Part shown: positions 26,085 to 35,235 of the stretch, piece by piece
Numbering within the stretch: the first letter of the stretch is position 1
How the letters are laid out: every line of letters starts with the position of its first letter
Origin: Loktanella sp. SALINAS62
GTDB taxonomy: Bacteria; Pseudomonadota; Alphaproteobacteria; Rhodobacterales; Rhodobacteraceae
Length of the DNA: 64,000 nucleotides
Assembly: GCF_018263905.1 (NCBI RefSeq)
Contig: NZ_JAAFZU010000015.1
Location: 1 to 64,000, forward strand
Direction: 5' to 3'
Translations under genes and position numbers: made by a program
The notes under the pieces: model-generated
The model's input: only the letters and a program-made list of their open reading frames with translations
Told to the model about the DNA's origin: nothing
Databases searched by the model: none

Positions 26085-26992
26085 GCGTGACGCAAGACAT
26101 TCGCCAGACCCCACCTGCACCTGGTTCTGGCAAGTCGCGCGCCCGCGTCGTGCTGGGTGAACTGTTGCGTCGACCACGTGCGGCTTTTGGCCTGATCATC
26201 ATTGCATTGATGGTTTTCACCGCCGTGTTTGCGCCGTGGATTATGCCACAAGACCCATTCGAACAAAGCTTCGATGGCCTCAGCCTGATGGGCGGGCCTT
26301 TGCCACCAAGCGGTGACTATATTCTTGGGACCGATCTGCTGGGGCGGGATTTGGCGTCGCGTCTCATTTTGGGAACGCAGACGTCGCTTATCATTGGCGT
26401 CGTGGCCAACGGCATTGCTGTTCTTCTTGGTGCGGGCGTCGGGATCACCGCCGGTTACTTCGGCGGGTGGACAGCGGCTATACTCATGCGGTTCACCGAC
26501 CTGATGATGGCGTTTCCGGCGTTATTGCTGGCCATCGTTCTGGCGGCGATATTTCAGCCGTCGCTCATGATCGTCGCGCTGGTCATTGCGATGGTCAACT
26601 GGGTTCAGATGTCGCGGGTGATCTACACCGAAACGCGCAGTCTGGCCGAACGGGAGTTTATTCAGGTCCAGCGTGCCATCGGCTCTGGTCCGTTCAGAAT
26701 ACTGGGCAAACATCTGCTGCCCCATTTGCTGTCTTCGATCATCGTATTCGGGACGCTGGGAATCTCGACGACTGTTCTTTTGGAGGCAACGCTGAGCTTT
26801 CTTGGCGTCGGGGTGCAGCCGCCAATGCCGTCCTGGGGCAACATCATTTTCGAAAACCAGACCTATTTCTCGACAGCGCCGTGGCTGGTGTTCTTTCCGG
26901 GACTTCTGATCGTTTTGCTGGCCTTGGCGTTCAACCTCGTCGGTGATGCGCTGCGGGACATACTCGATCCCACATTGAAGGGGCGGCATTGA
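26081..26992 (+). CDS. DppC-type ABC permease
   Basis: A 303-residue inner-membrane permease of the dipeptide/oligopeptide/nickel family. It has a short N-terminal cytoplasmic part, a first membrane span (AAFGLIIIALMVFTAVFAPW), a periplasmic loop with the family motif YILGTDLLGRDLASRLI, and five more spans. The EAA loop reads EFIQVQRAIGSGPFRILGKH. The ATG at 26081 overlaps the amiR stop. Unusually for Dpp operons, the C-type permease gene precedes the B-type. Works with the permease, binding protein and fused ATPase that follow. Confidence 0.88.
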   Translation: MSVTQDIRQTPPAPGSGKSRARVVLGELLRRPRAAFGLIIIALMVFTAVFAPWIMPQDPFEQSFDGLSLMGGPLPPSGDYILGTDLLGRDLASRLILGTQTSLIIGVVANGIAVLLGAGVGITAGYFGGWTAAILMRFTDLMMAFPALLLAIVLAAIFQPSLMIVALVIAMVNWVQMSRVIYTETRSLAEREFIQVQRAIGSGPFRILGKHLLPHLLSSIIVFGTLGISTTVLLEATLSFLGVGVQPPMPSWGNIIFENQTYFSTAPWLVFFPGLLIVLLALAFNLVGDALRDILDPTLKGRH

Positions 26993-27912
26993 TGACCAGT
27001 TATCTCATCCGACGTCTGTTCGAAAGCGCGCTGATCCTGCTGGGGATTACATTCGTCACGTTTATCCTGCTGTATCTTTTGCCTGCCGACCCCGCGCGAC
27101 AGATCGCCGGACGGTCAGCGACGGCAGAGACCGTGGCGAATATTCGCGACCAGCTTGGCCTGAACGATCCGCTTTTCGTGCAGTACTGGCGGTATCTGAC
27201 CGGATTGCTTCAGGGCGACATGGGTCGATCCTATTTGCAAAGAGCCGAGGTTTCATCTCTCATTGCCGCGCGCTTGCCGGCAAGCCTGATGCTGATGGTG
27301 TCAGCGATCGTGACTGAATTGATTATCGGACTAACGATCGGCGTCGTGGCTGCCCTGCGCCGCAATCGTCCTGCCGATCATGGCTTGATGATCTTTTCCT
27401 TCGTTGCGATCTCGGCCCCGCAATTCGTGATCGGCATTTTGTTGCTTTATGTGTTCGCCGTGCAGTTAGGCTGGTTCCCGATCGGCGGTTACGGAACGCC
27501 CGCACATTTCGTTCTGCCTTCCATCACGCTCGGGCTGCTGGGCGCGGGGTGGTATTCACGGATGATGCGGTCATCAATGATCGAGGTTCTCAATCAGGAC
27601 CTTGTGCGCACCGCGCGGGCCAAGGGCCTGTCCAAGATGCGCATCGTCACCCGGCATGTCATGCCGAATGCGATCCTGCCCATCATCGCGATGATCGGGA
27701 TCGATATCGGCTTGTTCATGTCGGGAATCGTCGTCGTCGAAAGCGTCTTTGGCTGGCCCGGGATCGGTCAGCTTGCCTGGCAGGCCATCCAGCGCGTCGA
27801 CATTCCCGTGATCATGGGGGTCACCATGGTCTCAGCTACTGCCATCGTCATCGGCAACCTTCTTGCCGATCTCGTGGCGCCCCTGATCGATCCCAGAATA
27901 AAGACGAAATAA
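26992..27912 (+). CDS. DppB-type ABC permease
   Basis: A 306-residue permease with the standard DppB start (TSYLIRRLFESALILLGITF), a long periplasmic loop holding DQLGLNDPLFVQYWRYLTGL and GDMGRSYLQ, and a C-terminal membrane block. The ATPase-contacting loop is DLVRTARAKGLSKMRIVTRH. The start is ATG at 26992, inside the TGATG overlap with the preceding gene; a TTG one codon earlier is also possible. Forms the membrane channel together with the DppC-type partner. Confidence 0.88.
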   Translation: MTSYLIRRLFESALILLGITFVTFILLYLLPADPARQIAGRSATAETVANIRDQLGLNDPLFVQYWRYLTGLLQGDMGRSYLQRAEVSSLIAARLPASLMLMVSAIVTELIIGLTIGVVAALRRNRPADHGLMIFSFVAISAPQFVIGILLLYVFAVQLGWFPIGGYGTPAHFVLPSITLGLLGAGWYSRMMRSSMIEVLNQDLVRTARAKGLSKMRIVTRHVMPNAILPIIAMIGIDIGLFMSGIVVVESVFGWPGIGQLAWQAIQRVDIPVIMGVTMVSATAIVIGNLLADLVAPLIDPRIKTK

Positions 27913-27931
27913 TCAACAGTGGAGAAAACAA

Positions 27932-29545
27932 ATGAAGAAACTGCTTCTTTCAACAGCGATTGCGCTGACGGCAACCGGCGCGCTTGCGCAGGTCGATGAA
28001 AACGCACCGCAGGGCGGGGACATGGTCGTCACTTATCAGGACGATGTTGCGACCCTTGATCCCGCAATCGGCTACGACTGGCAGAACTGGTCGATGATCA
28101 AATCGCTTTTCGATGGCCTGATGGGCTACGAGCCCGGCACGACGATCCTGCGCAACGAACTTGCGGAAAACCATGAGGTCAGCGAAGACGGTCTGGTGCA
28201 CACCTTTACCCTGAAAGACGGGATCAAGTTTCACAACGGGCGGGAAATCACGGCAGAGGACGTGAAATATTCGCTCGACCGTGTGACGAACCCCGAAACG
28301 CGTAGCCCCGGCGCCGGCTTTTTCGGCCAAATTGCAGGTTTTGACGCGTGGAATTCAGGAGAAGGCGAAGGTCTGTCCGGGATCACGGTGATTGACGACA
28401 AGACGCTTGAAATAACCCTGTCGCGCCCCGATGCCACCTTTGGCCACGTTATGGCGCTGAATTTTGCGTCAATCGTGCCGCGCGAAGCTGTGGAAGAGGC
28501 CGGTGAGGATTTTGGACGTCAGCCCGTCGGATCGGGCGCGTTTCAGTTGGCAGAATGGACGCCCGGCCAGCGGCTCGTGTTCGAGCGTTTCGAGGATTAC
28601 CACCGTGCAGGTGTGCCAAAGTTGGACCAAGTGACATTTGAAATCGGACTTGACCCGACGGTCGCTTTGCTGCGGCTGCAGAACGGTGAAGCGGATGTGC
28701 CGGGCGACGGCATCCCGCCCGCGCAATTTCTTCAGGTCGTCAACGACGCAGAGCTTGAAGACCAGATTGTCGAAGGCGGACAGCTGCAGACAGGCTATAT
28801 CACGATGAACACGCAAATGGCGCCGTTCGACAACGTCGACGTACGCAAAGCGTTGAACATGGCGATCAACAAGGACCGCATTGTCCAGATGATCAACAAT
28901 CGCGCCGTTCCCGCCAACCAGCCGCTGCCGCCGACCATGCCAGGTTATGCAGAGGATTACGAAGGCTACGCCTATGATCCCGAAGCGGCACGACAGATGC
29001 TTGCAGATGCGGGATTTGCCGATGGTTTCGAGACCGAGCTTTATGTCATGAACGTCGACCCGAACCCACGCATCGCGCAGGCGATCCAGCAGGACCTCAG
29101 CCAGATCGGTGTGAACGCCGAAATTCGCAGCCTCGCGCAATCCAACGTGATTGCCGCCGGTGGCGAGGCAGATCAGGCACCGATGATCTGGTCGGGTGGC
29201 ATGGCTTGGATCGCAGACTTTCCGGACCCGTCAAACTTCTACGGGCCGATCCTTGGTTGCGCCGGTGCAACCCCCGGCGGCTGGAACTGGTCATGGTACT
29301 GCAACGAAGAGATTGATCAGCGCGCGGCAGACGCCGATGCGATGGTCGGGGACGAGTCCGCGCGTGAAGAGGCATGGCGTCAAATCTACGTCGACATCAT
29401 GGACGAAGCACCATGGATTCCGGTCTTTAATGAGCAGCGGTTTACGCTCCACTCTGAAAACGTCGCTGGCGATGACAGTCTGTTCGTTGATCCGGTCCAC
29501 ATCCCGGTCAACTACGACTACATCTTCTCGACCGAGGCGCAGTAA
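27932..29545 (+). CDS. Family-5 ABC solute-binding protein (dipeptide type)
   Basis: A 537-residue periplasmic binding protein. The signal peptide MKKLLLSTAIALTATGALAQ is clear. The mature part has the family-5 layout: NELAENHEVSEDGLVHTFTL, DGIKFHNGREITAEDVKYSL near residue 95, and the long C-terminal lobe with PVGSGAFQLAEWTPG. GGAG lies 10 nt before the ATG. Binding proteins of this family take peptides, nickel, or small nitrogen compounds; the amiC/amiR and formamidase neighbours suggest an amide or amino-amide ligand. That specificity is inferred. Confidence 0.87.
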   Translation: MKKLLLSTAIALTATGALAQVDENAPQGGDMVVTYQDDVATLDPAIGYDWQNWSMIKSLFDGLMGYEPGTTILRNELAENHEVSEDGLVHTFTLKDGIKFHNGREITAEDVKYSLDRVTNPETRSPGAGFFGQIAGFDAWNSGEGEGLSGITVIDDKTLEITLSRPDATFGHVMALNFASIVPREAVEEAGEDFGRQPVGSGAFQLAEWTPGQRLVFERFEDYHRAGVPKLDQVTFEIGLDPTVALLRLQNGEADVPGDGIPPAQFLQVVNDAELEDQIVEGGQLQTGYITMNTQMAPFDNVDVRKALNMAINKDRIVQMINNRAVPANQPLPPTMPGYAEDYEGYAYDPEAARQMLADAGFADGFETELYVMNVDPNPRIAQAIQQDLSQIGVNAEIRSLAQSNVIAAGGEADQAPMIWSGGMAWIADFPDPSNFYGPILGCAGATPGGWNWSWYCNEEIDQRAADADAMVGDESAREEAWRQIYVDIMDEAPWIPVFNEQRFTLHSENVAGDDSLFVDPVHIPVNYDYIFSTEAQ

Positions 29546-29551
29546 TCCGGC

Positions 29552-30493
29552 ATGTGCAAGAACTGCGATTACACCATCCACGGTCATCATCATCACGGGT
29601 GGGATCATGCGATCCCCCCCGCACAGACGGTGGCACCCGGCAGTCGGTTGCATTTTCAGTGCCTCGACAGTTCGGGCGGTCAGTTCACCAAGGACAGCAC
29701 GTCCGCCGACGTGCCAACGCTGGATTTCGGCAAGATCAATCCGGTCACCGGTCCCATCTACGTAGATGGGGCCGAGCCGGGGGATATCCTGAAGGTCCAA
29801 ATCGAAGCGTTTCATCCTTCGGGTTTTGGGTGGACTGCAAACATTCCGGGGTTCGGCCTGCTGGCCGACCAGTTCACAGAGCCACATCTTAAGATCTGGG
29901 ATTACAACCCGGACACCTTGGAACCGGCGCTGTTTTCGGACATCGCCAAGGTTCCGTTGAAACCTTTTGCCGGAACTATCGGTCTTGCCCCAGCAGAGGC
30001 CGGGTTGCATTCTGTGGTGCCGCCGCGACGGATGGGTGGCAACCTTGATATCCGCGATCTGGCGGCGGGAACGACGTTATACCTGCCGGTCGAGGTTGCG
30101 GGTGCGCTGTTTTCTATTGGGGACACACATGCCGCACAGGGCGACGGAGAGGTCTGTGGCACAGCGATCGAGTCGCCGATGGATGTCGAGGTGACGCTTG
30201 ACCTCGTGAAGCAGGAAAAACTTGCTTTTCCACGGTTCACCACCCCCGGCCCGGTCACCCGGCATCTTGATGCCAAGGGATATGAGGTGACGACTGGCAT
30301 CGGACCGGACATGATGACCGGTGCAAAGGACGCTGTTTCCGCAATGGTGGACCTTTTGTGCAAGCATCACGGCTTTGCCGCCGAAGACGCCTATCTGCTG
30401 TGTTCCGTGGCAGGCGATCTTCGGATTTCCGAGATCGTGGATATGCCGAACTGGGTCGTGTCGTTCTACTTTCCGCGGATCGTTCTGGAATGA
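29552..30493 (+). CDS. Acetamidase/formamidase-family amidohydrolase
   Basis: A 313-residue enzyme of the FmdA/AmdA family, which hydrolyses formamide, acetamide or related short amides to ammonium and the acid. Recognisable parts are LDFGKINPVTGPIYVDGAEP, the GFGLLADQFTEPHLKIWDYN block, the ARMGGN-like RRMGGNLDIRDL, and GDGEVCGTAIESPMDVEVTL. An N-terminal His run (HGHHHHGWDH) may contribute to metal binding. It begins 6 nt after the binding-protein stop and its stop overlaps the ATPase start, so it is an integral part of the transporter operon. Confidence 0.85.
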   Translation: MCKNCDYTIHGHHHHGWDHAIPPAQTVAPGSRLHFQCLDSSGGQFTKDSTSADVPTLDFGKINPVTGPIYVDGAEPGDILKVQIEAFHPSGFGWTANIPGFGLLADQFTEPHLKIWDYNPDTLEPALFSDIAKVPLKPFAGTIGLAPAEAGLHSVVPPRRMGGNLDIRDLAAGTTLYLPVEVAGALFSIGDTHAAQGDGEVCGTAIESPMDVEVTLDLVKQEKLAFPRFTTPGPVTRHLDAKGYEVTTGIGPDMMTGAKDAVSAMVDLLCKHHGFAAEDAYLLCSVAGDLRISEIVDMPNWVVSFYFPRIVLE

Positions 30494-32274
30494 GTGACGC
30501 TTTGAACAACGGAGGGGGCGGTGACCGCCCCCTCTTGACCGTGCGGGACCTGAAAGTGCAGGTCGCAACGCAGGCAGGGGCAAAGACGGTTCTTGACGGG
30601 CTGTCCTTTGACTTGGTGTCGGGCGAAACGCTGGCACTGGCAGGCGAAAGCGGCTCTGGTAAATCGATGACTGCACTGGCCATCATGGGGCTTCTTCCCA
30701 AGCCGATGGCGCGGATCGCGGGCGGCACAATCAAACTGGGCGCGGACGAACTGACCGGGCTGGACGAGCGTGGTTACCGCAAGATCCGCTCTGCGCGGAT
30801 TGCCATGATCTTTCAAGAGCCGATGACGTCGCTCAATCCACTGATGACAGTGGAACGGCAGCTTAGCGAGGTGCTGCTGGAGCACGATATCTGCGACAGA
30901 TCAGAGGCCCCGAACCGAGCGCTGAAGTTGTTGCAAGACGTACGCCTGACCGAACCCGAACGTCGCCTGAAGCAATACCCCCACGAGCTTTCGGGCGGCA
31001 TGCGACAACGCGTGATGATTGCCATTGCGCTGGCCTGCGATCCCGAAATCCTGATTGCGGATGAACCGACCACGGCGCTTGACGTGACTGTGCAGGCAGA
31101 GATCCTTGATCTTATCCGCACCTTACAGTCCCAACACGGCACGGCAGTTCTGATGATTACCCACGATATGGGTGTGGTGGCCGAAATGGCGGACCGTGTG
31201 ATCATCCTGCGTGAAGGCAAACAGGTAGAGGCGGCACCGGTCCATGATCTGTTCTCTGCACCGCGAACGGACTACGCGCGGACGCTGCTTGCCGCCGTTC
31301 CGCGACTGGGGACTGCACCCGCACGGCCCGTTTCCGAAAGCCGCAACAAAATCGTCGAGGTCGACGACCTGAGCGTCCGCTTTGACATCACGGGCGGCTT
31401 TCTGGGCCGCACCGTTGCCCGGGTCCATGCGGTCGAAAGCGTTTCATTTCATATTCGAGAGAAAGAGACACTGGCGCTGGTCGGCGAGTCCGGCTGTGGA
31501 AAATCGACCATTGGAAAGGCGCTTTTGGGTCTGGTCCCGTGGGATGGATCGGTACGTGTAAACGGCGTCCAGACGCTGGGTCGATCGCGTGCCGCGATGC
31601 GTCCCGTCCTGCGTGACATACAGATGGTATTTCAGGACCCTGGCGCATCGATGGATGCGCGGATGACCGTCGGAGAGCAGGTGGTCGAGCCGATGCGCGT
31701 GCACGGATTGGCAAAGGGGTCCGAACTTGATGATCGGGCCGAATGGCTGTTCAAACGGGTTGGACTGTCGCCTGACATGCTGTCGCGGTTTCCACACGAG
31801 TTTTCCGGTGGCCAGCGACAAAGGGTCTGCATCGCGCGGGCACTGTCACTGTCGCCCAAGGTCATTGTGGCAGACGAAAGCGTTTCGGCGCTTGATGTCA
31901 GCGTACAGGCACAGGTTCTGGACCTGCTACAGGAACTTCAGGAAGAAGACGGGTTGTCCTACCTCTTTATCAGTCACGACATGGCTGTCATCGAACAGGT
32001 GGCCGACCGCGTGATGGTGATGCGGCTTGGACAGGTGGTGGAAGAAGGGCCGCGCGACGCAGTGCTCCGCGATCCGCAACACGCCTATACCAAACGCCTG
32101 ATCTCGGCCGTGCCGATCCCCGATCCAACGCGGACGCGCCCGCCCATGCCGGACATCGCGGGTGTCGAAAATACGAGCCCTATTTTTTCTGTGGGCCAAT
32201 CACCCGTCCGCATCAAGCTTACTGAATTGAAGCAGGGCCACCGCGTTGCCCGTTCTGAAGCGGCATCGCTCTGA
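30490..32274 (+). CDS. DppD-DppF fused tandem ATPase (GsiA-like)
   Basis: A 594-residue protein with two oligopeptide-type ABC ATPase domains. First: Walker A GESGSGKS near residue 53, signature LSGGMRQR, Walker B ILIADEPTTALDVT. Second: Walker A GESGCGKST near residue 332, signature FSGGQRQR, Walker B VIVADESVSALDVS. The C-terminal AYTKRLISAVPIPDP tail is typical of OppF/DppF. GsiA of the glutathione importer has the same arrangement. The ATG at 30490 overlaps the amidase stop; the longer frame from 30358 lies inside the amidase gene. Last gene of the amide operon. Confidence 0.9.
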   Translation: MSDALNNGGGGDRPLLTVRDLKVQVATQAGAKTVLDGLSFDLVSGETLALAGESGSGKSMTALAIMGLLPKPMARIAGGTIKLGADELTGLDERGYRKIRSARIAMIFQEPMTSLNPLMTVERQLSEVLLEHDICDRSEAPNRALKLLQDVRLTEPERRLKQYPHELSGGMRQRVMIAIALACDPEILIADEPTTALDVTVQAEILDLIRTLQSQHGTAVLMITHDMGVVAEMADRVIILREGKQVEAAPVHDLFSAPRTDYARTLLAAVPRLGTAPARPVSESRNKIVEVDDLSVRFDITGGFLGRTVARVHAVESVSFHIREKETLALVGESGCGKSTIGKALLGLVPWDGSVRVNGVQTLGRSRAAMRPVLRDIQMVFQDPGASMDARMTVGEQVVEPMRVHGLAKGSELDDRAEWLFKRVGLSPDMLSRFPHEFSGGQRQRVCIARALSLSPKVIVADESVSALDVSVQAQVLDLLQELQEEDGLSYLFISHDMAVIEQVADRVMVMRLGQVVEEGPRDAVLRDPQHAYTKRLISAVPIPDPTRTRPPMPDIAGVENTSPIFSVGQSPVRIKLTELKQGHRVARSEAASL

Positions 32275-32430
32275 TAGTTCGCTAAACCGATTAATTCAGC
32301 CTGTAGAGGACGGTGCGGTTCTGACCATGGCGCACGGTGTCGCCGAATGATGATTTCGGCGCCTATCTCTTCTTTCCACTGACCAACAGACCGAGTAGTC
32401 ATGCCCATTGTTAACGGCGCGGGGCAGACC

Positions 32431-32976
32431 ATGGCGCAAAATGCCACCATTTATAAAGTAGAATTGTCGGTCTCTGATATGGATCGCCACTATTACGAAA
32501 CCCATAAACTGACCGTTGCAAAGCATCCGTCAGAGACAGAGGCACGCCTGATGGTGCGCATCGTCGCCTTTGCACTGAATGCCCACGAACATTTGGAAAT
32601 GACCAAAGGACTGTCGACAGACGACGAGCCGGATATCTGGCAAAAAAGCCTCAGCGGCGAGATCGACTTGTGGGTGGCACTGGGGCTTCCGAGCGAAAAG
32701 ATCATCCGACAATCAAGCAACAAAGCTGCGAAGATGATCGTCTATCCCTACGGCGGCAAGGTTGCAGAGGTGTGGTGGGACAAGGTCAAGAACGGCACCA
32801 CCCGTTTCGACAATGTCCAAGTGGTCAATTTCTCCGAAGCCGACATGGCCGCACTGGAAAAGCTGGCCAGCCGCGCGATGAAGATTCAGGTCAATATCCA
32901 AGACGGCGACGTCATGGTCAGTGTCGATGAACATGTCGTCTACGTCACGCCCGAAATTTGGAAGCGCGCAGCATAG
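32431..32976 (+). CDS. yaeQ: YaeQ family protein
   Basis: A 181-residue protein, the same length as E. coli YaeQ, with strong family blocks: ATIYKVELSVSDMDRHYYET, LTVAKHPSETEARLMVRI, DDEPDIWQKSL, IDLWVALGLPSEKIIRQ and QVNIQDGDVMVSVD. The ATG at 32431 was chosen over 32401 because it matches the usual YaeQ start. The fold is a PD-(D/E)XK-like nuclease fold; YaeQ has been linked to suppression of rfaH defects, but its activity is not established. It stands alone between the amide operon and the sulfur genes. Confidence 0.92.
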   Translation: MAQNATIYKVELSVSDMDRHYYETHKLTVAKHPSETEARLMVRIVAFALNAHEHLEMTKGLSTDDEPDIWQKSLSGEIDLWVALGLPSEKIIRQSSNKAAKMIVYPYGGKVAEVWWDKVKNGTTRFDNVQVVNFSEADMAALEKLASRAMKIQVNIQDGDVMVSVDEHVVYVTPEIWKRAA

Positions 32977-33351
32977 GTTGCGTTAACCAAGGACCCAGCC
33001 GGATTTGCTGCCGCTGACCTGCCCCCCAATCAGGGTAGGTTGACGCTAAACCACCCCACCCTGCCCCACCACGGTGCATTCCGAACGCGTGCTTCTTGGC
33101 GGATAAAACACCTTTCACGGCGCCTTGGGGTTTCTTGAAGGTCAGGCTGTGAGAGTAGGCGCAAGGATCCGCGTGCAACACGGCTGAGGCGCGATATCGG
33201 CAGTTCAAATTTTAAGAGCCACTGCAGAATGTGGTCGCGCCTGTGAGCGATTTTCACAACTGATTTAACCTCCAAACAAACCGCCCTGATGCAAAGGAAT
33301 GTTGCCCGAACGTACAAATTCGAATAACTAGATGTGATGGGGGGGGACATC
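32977..33351. other. Intergenic region with no recognisable gene
   Basis: 375 bp between yaeQ and the first metallo-beta-lactamase gene. CAGGGT (33034-33039) and ACCCTG (33058-33063) form a modest inverted repeat about 55 nt after yaeQ that might act as a terminator, but there is no T run. An 88-codon frame on the minus strand shows no similarity I recognise. A G-rich run (GGGGGGGG) directly before the next gene contains its ribosome binding site. Confidence 0.4.
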
Positions 33352-34269
33352 ATGAAATTCACGCGACGCAGTATTCTGAAGACAGCCGCCTGCGCTCCGT
33401 TGTCGGCCTTGGCGTGGCCGAGTCTCGCAATTTCGCAGGTTCAGATTGGCGATGCCACTCTGACGACTGTCAGCGATGGACATCTGGTTCTTCCCAAAGA
33501 CTTGGTCTTTGACGCGATGCCGCAGGAAGATTTGGCGCAGCTGTTGTCGGCTTTCGACCTGCGTTCCGATCAGCTGGAGCCGGAGTGCAATCTGACCCTT
33601 TATCAAGACGGCACCAGAACCGTATTGTTCGATGCAGGATCTGGTCCTGATTTTATGCCGACGGCAGGGCGTGTTCTGGATAGCCTATCGGCGTTGGCGG
33701 TCTCGGCTCAGGATATAACGCATCTGGTATTCACTCATGCACACCCCGACCATATCTGGGGCACGTTAGACGATTTTGGCGACCCGCTGTTTTCAAATGC
33801 TTTGCATCTGATGGGACAGAATGAATGGGACTATTGGTGGAACCCACAAACCGTCGATACGATCGGCAGCGCGCGTCAGACTTTCGCCGTTGGGGCAAAG
33901 AACAGGATGACGGCTTTGGAGGATCGTTTTGAATTCTTTCAGGACGGCCAAGAGTTACTGCCCGGAATTCAAGCCATCGAAAGCCCCGGACATACACCGG
34001 GGCACATGAGTTTCGAGGTGCGTCAAGGCACCCAAGCCGTATTTGTGACGGGCGACGCCATCGGAAATCATCACATCGCATTCCGCAGACCCATGTGGCC
34101 CAGCGGGTCGGATCAGGATGTGGAACAGGCGATTGCGACCCGCCAACGCCTGTTCGACCGCATCATCATCGACGATTTGGCCATCGCAGGCTTTCATCTA
34201 CCCAATGGTGGCGTGGGCCGGGTCGAGGCTGTGGAAGACGGATATCGTTTTGTGCAGGATCCCACATGA
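33352..34269 (+). CDS. Exported metallo-beta-lactamase-fold hydrolase (SoxG-like)
   Basis: A 305-residue periplasmic hydrolase with a twin-arginine signal (MKFTRRSILKTAACAPLSAL). The zinc site is complete: His129, His131, Asp133, His134 (FTHAHPDHIWG), then ESPGHTPGHMSF, GDAIGNHH and AGFHLPNGG. The start at 33352 follows a G-run. It lies next to the sox operon with a second metallo-beta-lactamase gene overlapping its end, matching the soxG-soxH pair at the end of the Paracoccus sox cluster. A role in periplasmic thiol or sulfur-ester hydrolysis is inferred. It could also be a general lactonase-like enzyme. Confidence 0.6.
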   Translation: MKFTRRSILKTAACAPLSALAWPSLAISQVQIGDATLTTVSDGHLVLPKDLVFDAMPQEDLAQLLSAFDLRSDQLEPECNLTLYQDGTRTVLFDAGSGPDFMPTAGRVLDSLSALAVSAQDITHLVFTHAHPDHIWGTLDDFGDPLFSNALHLMGQNEWDYWWNPQTVDTIGSARQTFAVGAKNRMTALEDRFEFFQDGQELLPGIQAIESPGHTPGHMSFEVRQGTQAVFVTGDAIGNHHIAFRRPMWPSGSDQDVEQAIATRQRLFDRIIIDDLAIAGFHLPNGGVGRVEAVEDGYRFVQDPT

Positions 34270-35210
34270 AACGCTTGCTTGCGCTTGCCCTTATCGGCTC
34301 ACCAGTCTTTGCCAGCGAGGATATCGCGGACCAATACCCCGGTTCGCTGCTCTATTCCAAACCGGTCGAAGTCATCCCCCACGTCTGGTCGGCCATCGGG
34401 GCAACCGCGCCGCCCACATATGAAAACGCAGGCCATAACAATAACCTTAGCTTTATCGTGACGGGAGATGGCGTGGTCGTGGTGAACGGGGGCGCGTCCT
34501 ATCATCTGGCAGAAGCGCTGCATGCCGAAATCCATGCCATAACAGACCAGCCCGTCAAACTGGTTATTGACGAGAATGGACAAGGCCACGCGATGCTGGG
34601 CAATGCATACTGGGCCACGCAGGACGTACCGATCCTTGCCCATGTTGACGCAGCAGCCCATTTCGAACGCGATGGCCCGCAAACGCTGCGCCAGCATCAG
34701 GACGTACTAAAAGAGCGATCCAATGGCACGGTGCTGACACCGCCGACAGAGACATTTGACGACAGCCGCACCATCAAAATGGGGAACATGCGGATCGAAA
34801 TCCTGCATCTTGGCCCTGCCCACGGTCCCGGTGACACGCAGGTCTGGCTTCCTGATCTTGGTCTGGTGATCGCAGGGGACATTGCGTTTCACGAGCGGAT
34901 GTTGCCGATCTTTGACGACACGAACACGCGCGACTGGATCGAAACATGGGAAACCGCATTCGAACCGCTGGGTGCGACCTATGTCATTCCGGGCCATGGC
35001 CATCCGACCAACATGGATCAGGTGCGGCGCTATACCCACGACTACCTGGTCTTTCTGCGCGCGCGGATCGCAGAACATATCGACGCGGGCGGCGATCTCG
35101 CCGGGTCATACTACGTGGACCAATCGCCGTATGCCAAACTGGATACGTTCGAAGAGCTTGCAACAAAAAACGCCGGTCGCGTCTACGAACAGATGGAATT
35201 CGATTTCTGA
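34266..35210 (+). CDS. soxH: Periplasmic metallo-beta-lactamase-fold protein (SoxH-like) with altered metal site
   Basis: A 314-residue exported protein; signal peptide MKRLLALALIGSPVFASE. The fold is clear (NNNLSFIVTGDGVVVVNGGA, LGPAHGPGDTQVWLPDLGL, IAGD, VIPGHGHPTN). The first zinc motif HxHxDH is replaced by N104-G-Q106-G-H108-A109 in DENGQGHAMLGN, so at most one metal site remains; the later His/Asp ligands are kept. The gene overlaps the preceding metallo-beta-lactamase gene by 4 nt and converges on hemA at the end of the sox operon. SoxH of Paracoccus is a dispensable thiol-ester-type hydrolase. Assignment to SoxH rests on fold, size and location. Confidence 0.6.
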   Translation: MKRLLALALIGSPVFASEDIADQYPGSLLYSKPVEVIPHVWSAIGATAPPTYENAGHNNNLSFIVTGDGVVVVNGGASYHLAEALHAEIHAITDQPVKLVIDENGQGHAMLGNAYWATQDVPILAHVDAAAHFERDGPQTLRQHQDVLKERSNGTVLTPPTETFDDSRTIKMGNMRIEILHLGPAHGPGDTQVWLPDLGLVIAGDIAFHERMLPIFDDTNTRDWIETWETAFEPLGATYVIPGHGHPTNMDQVRRYTHDYLVFLRARIAEHIDAGGDLAGSYYVDQSPYAKLDTFEELATKNAGRVYEQMEFDF

Positions 35211-35235
35211 AACAGGCCGCAGTGACGATCCCGGA

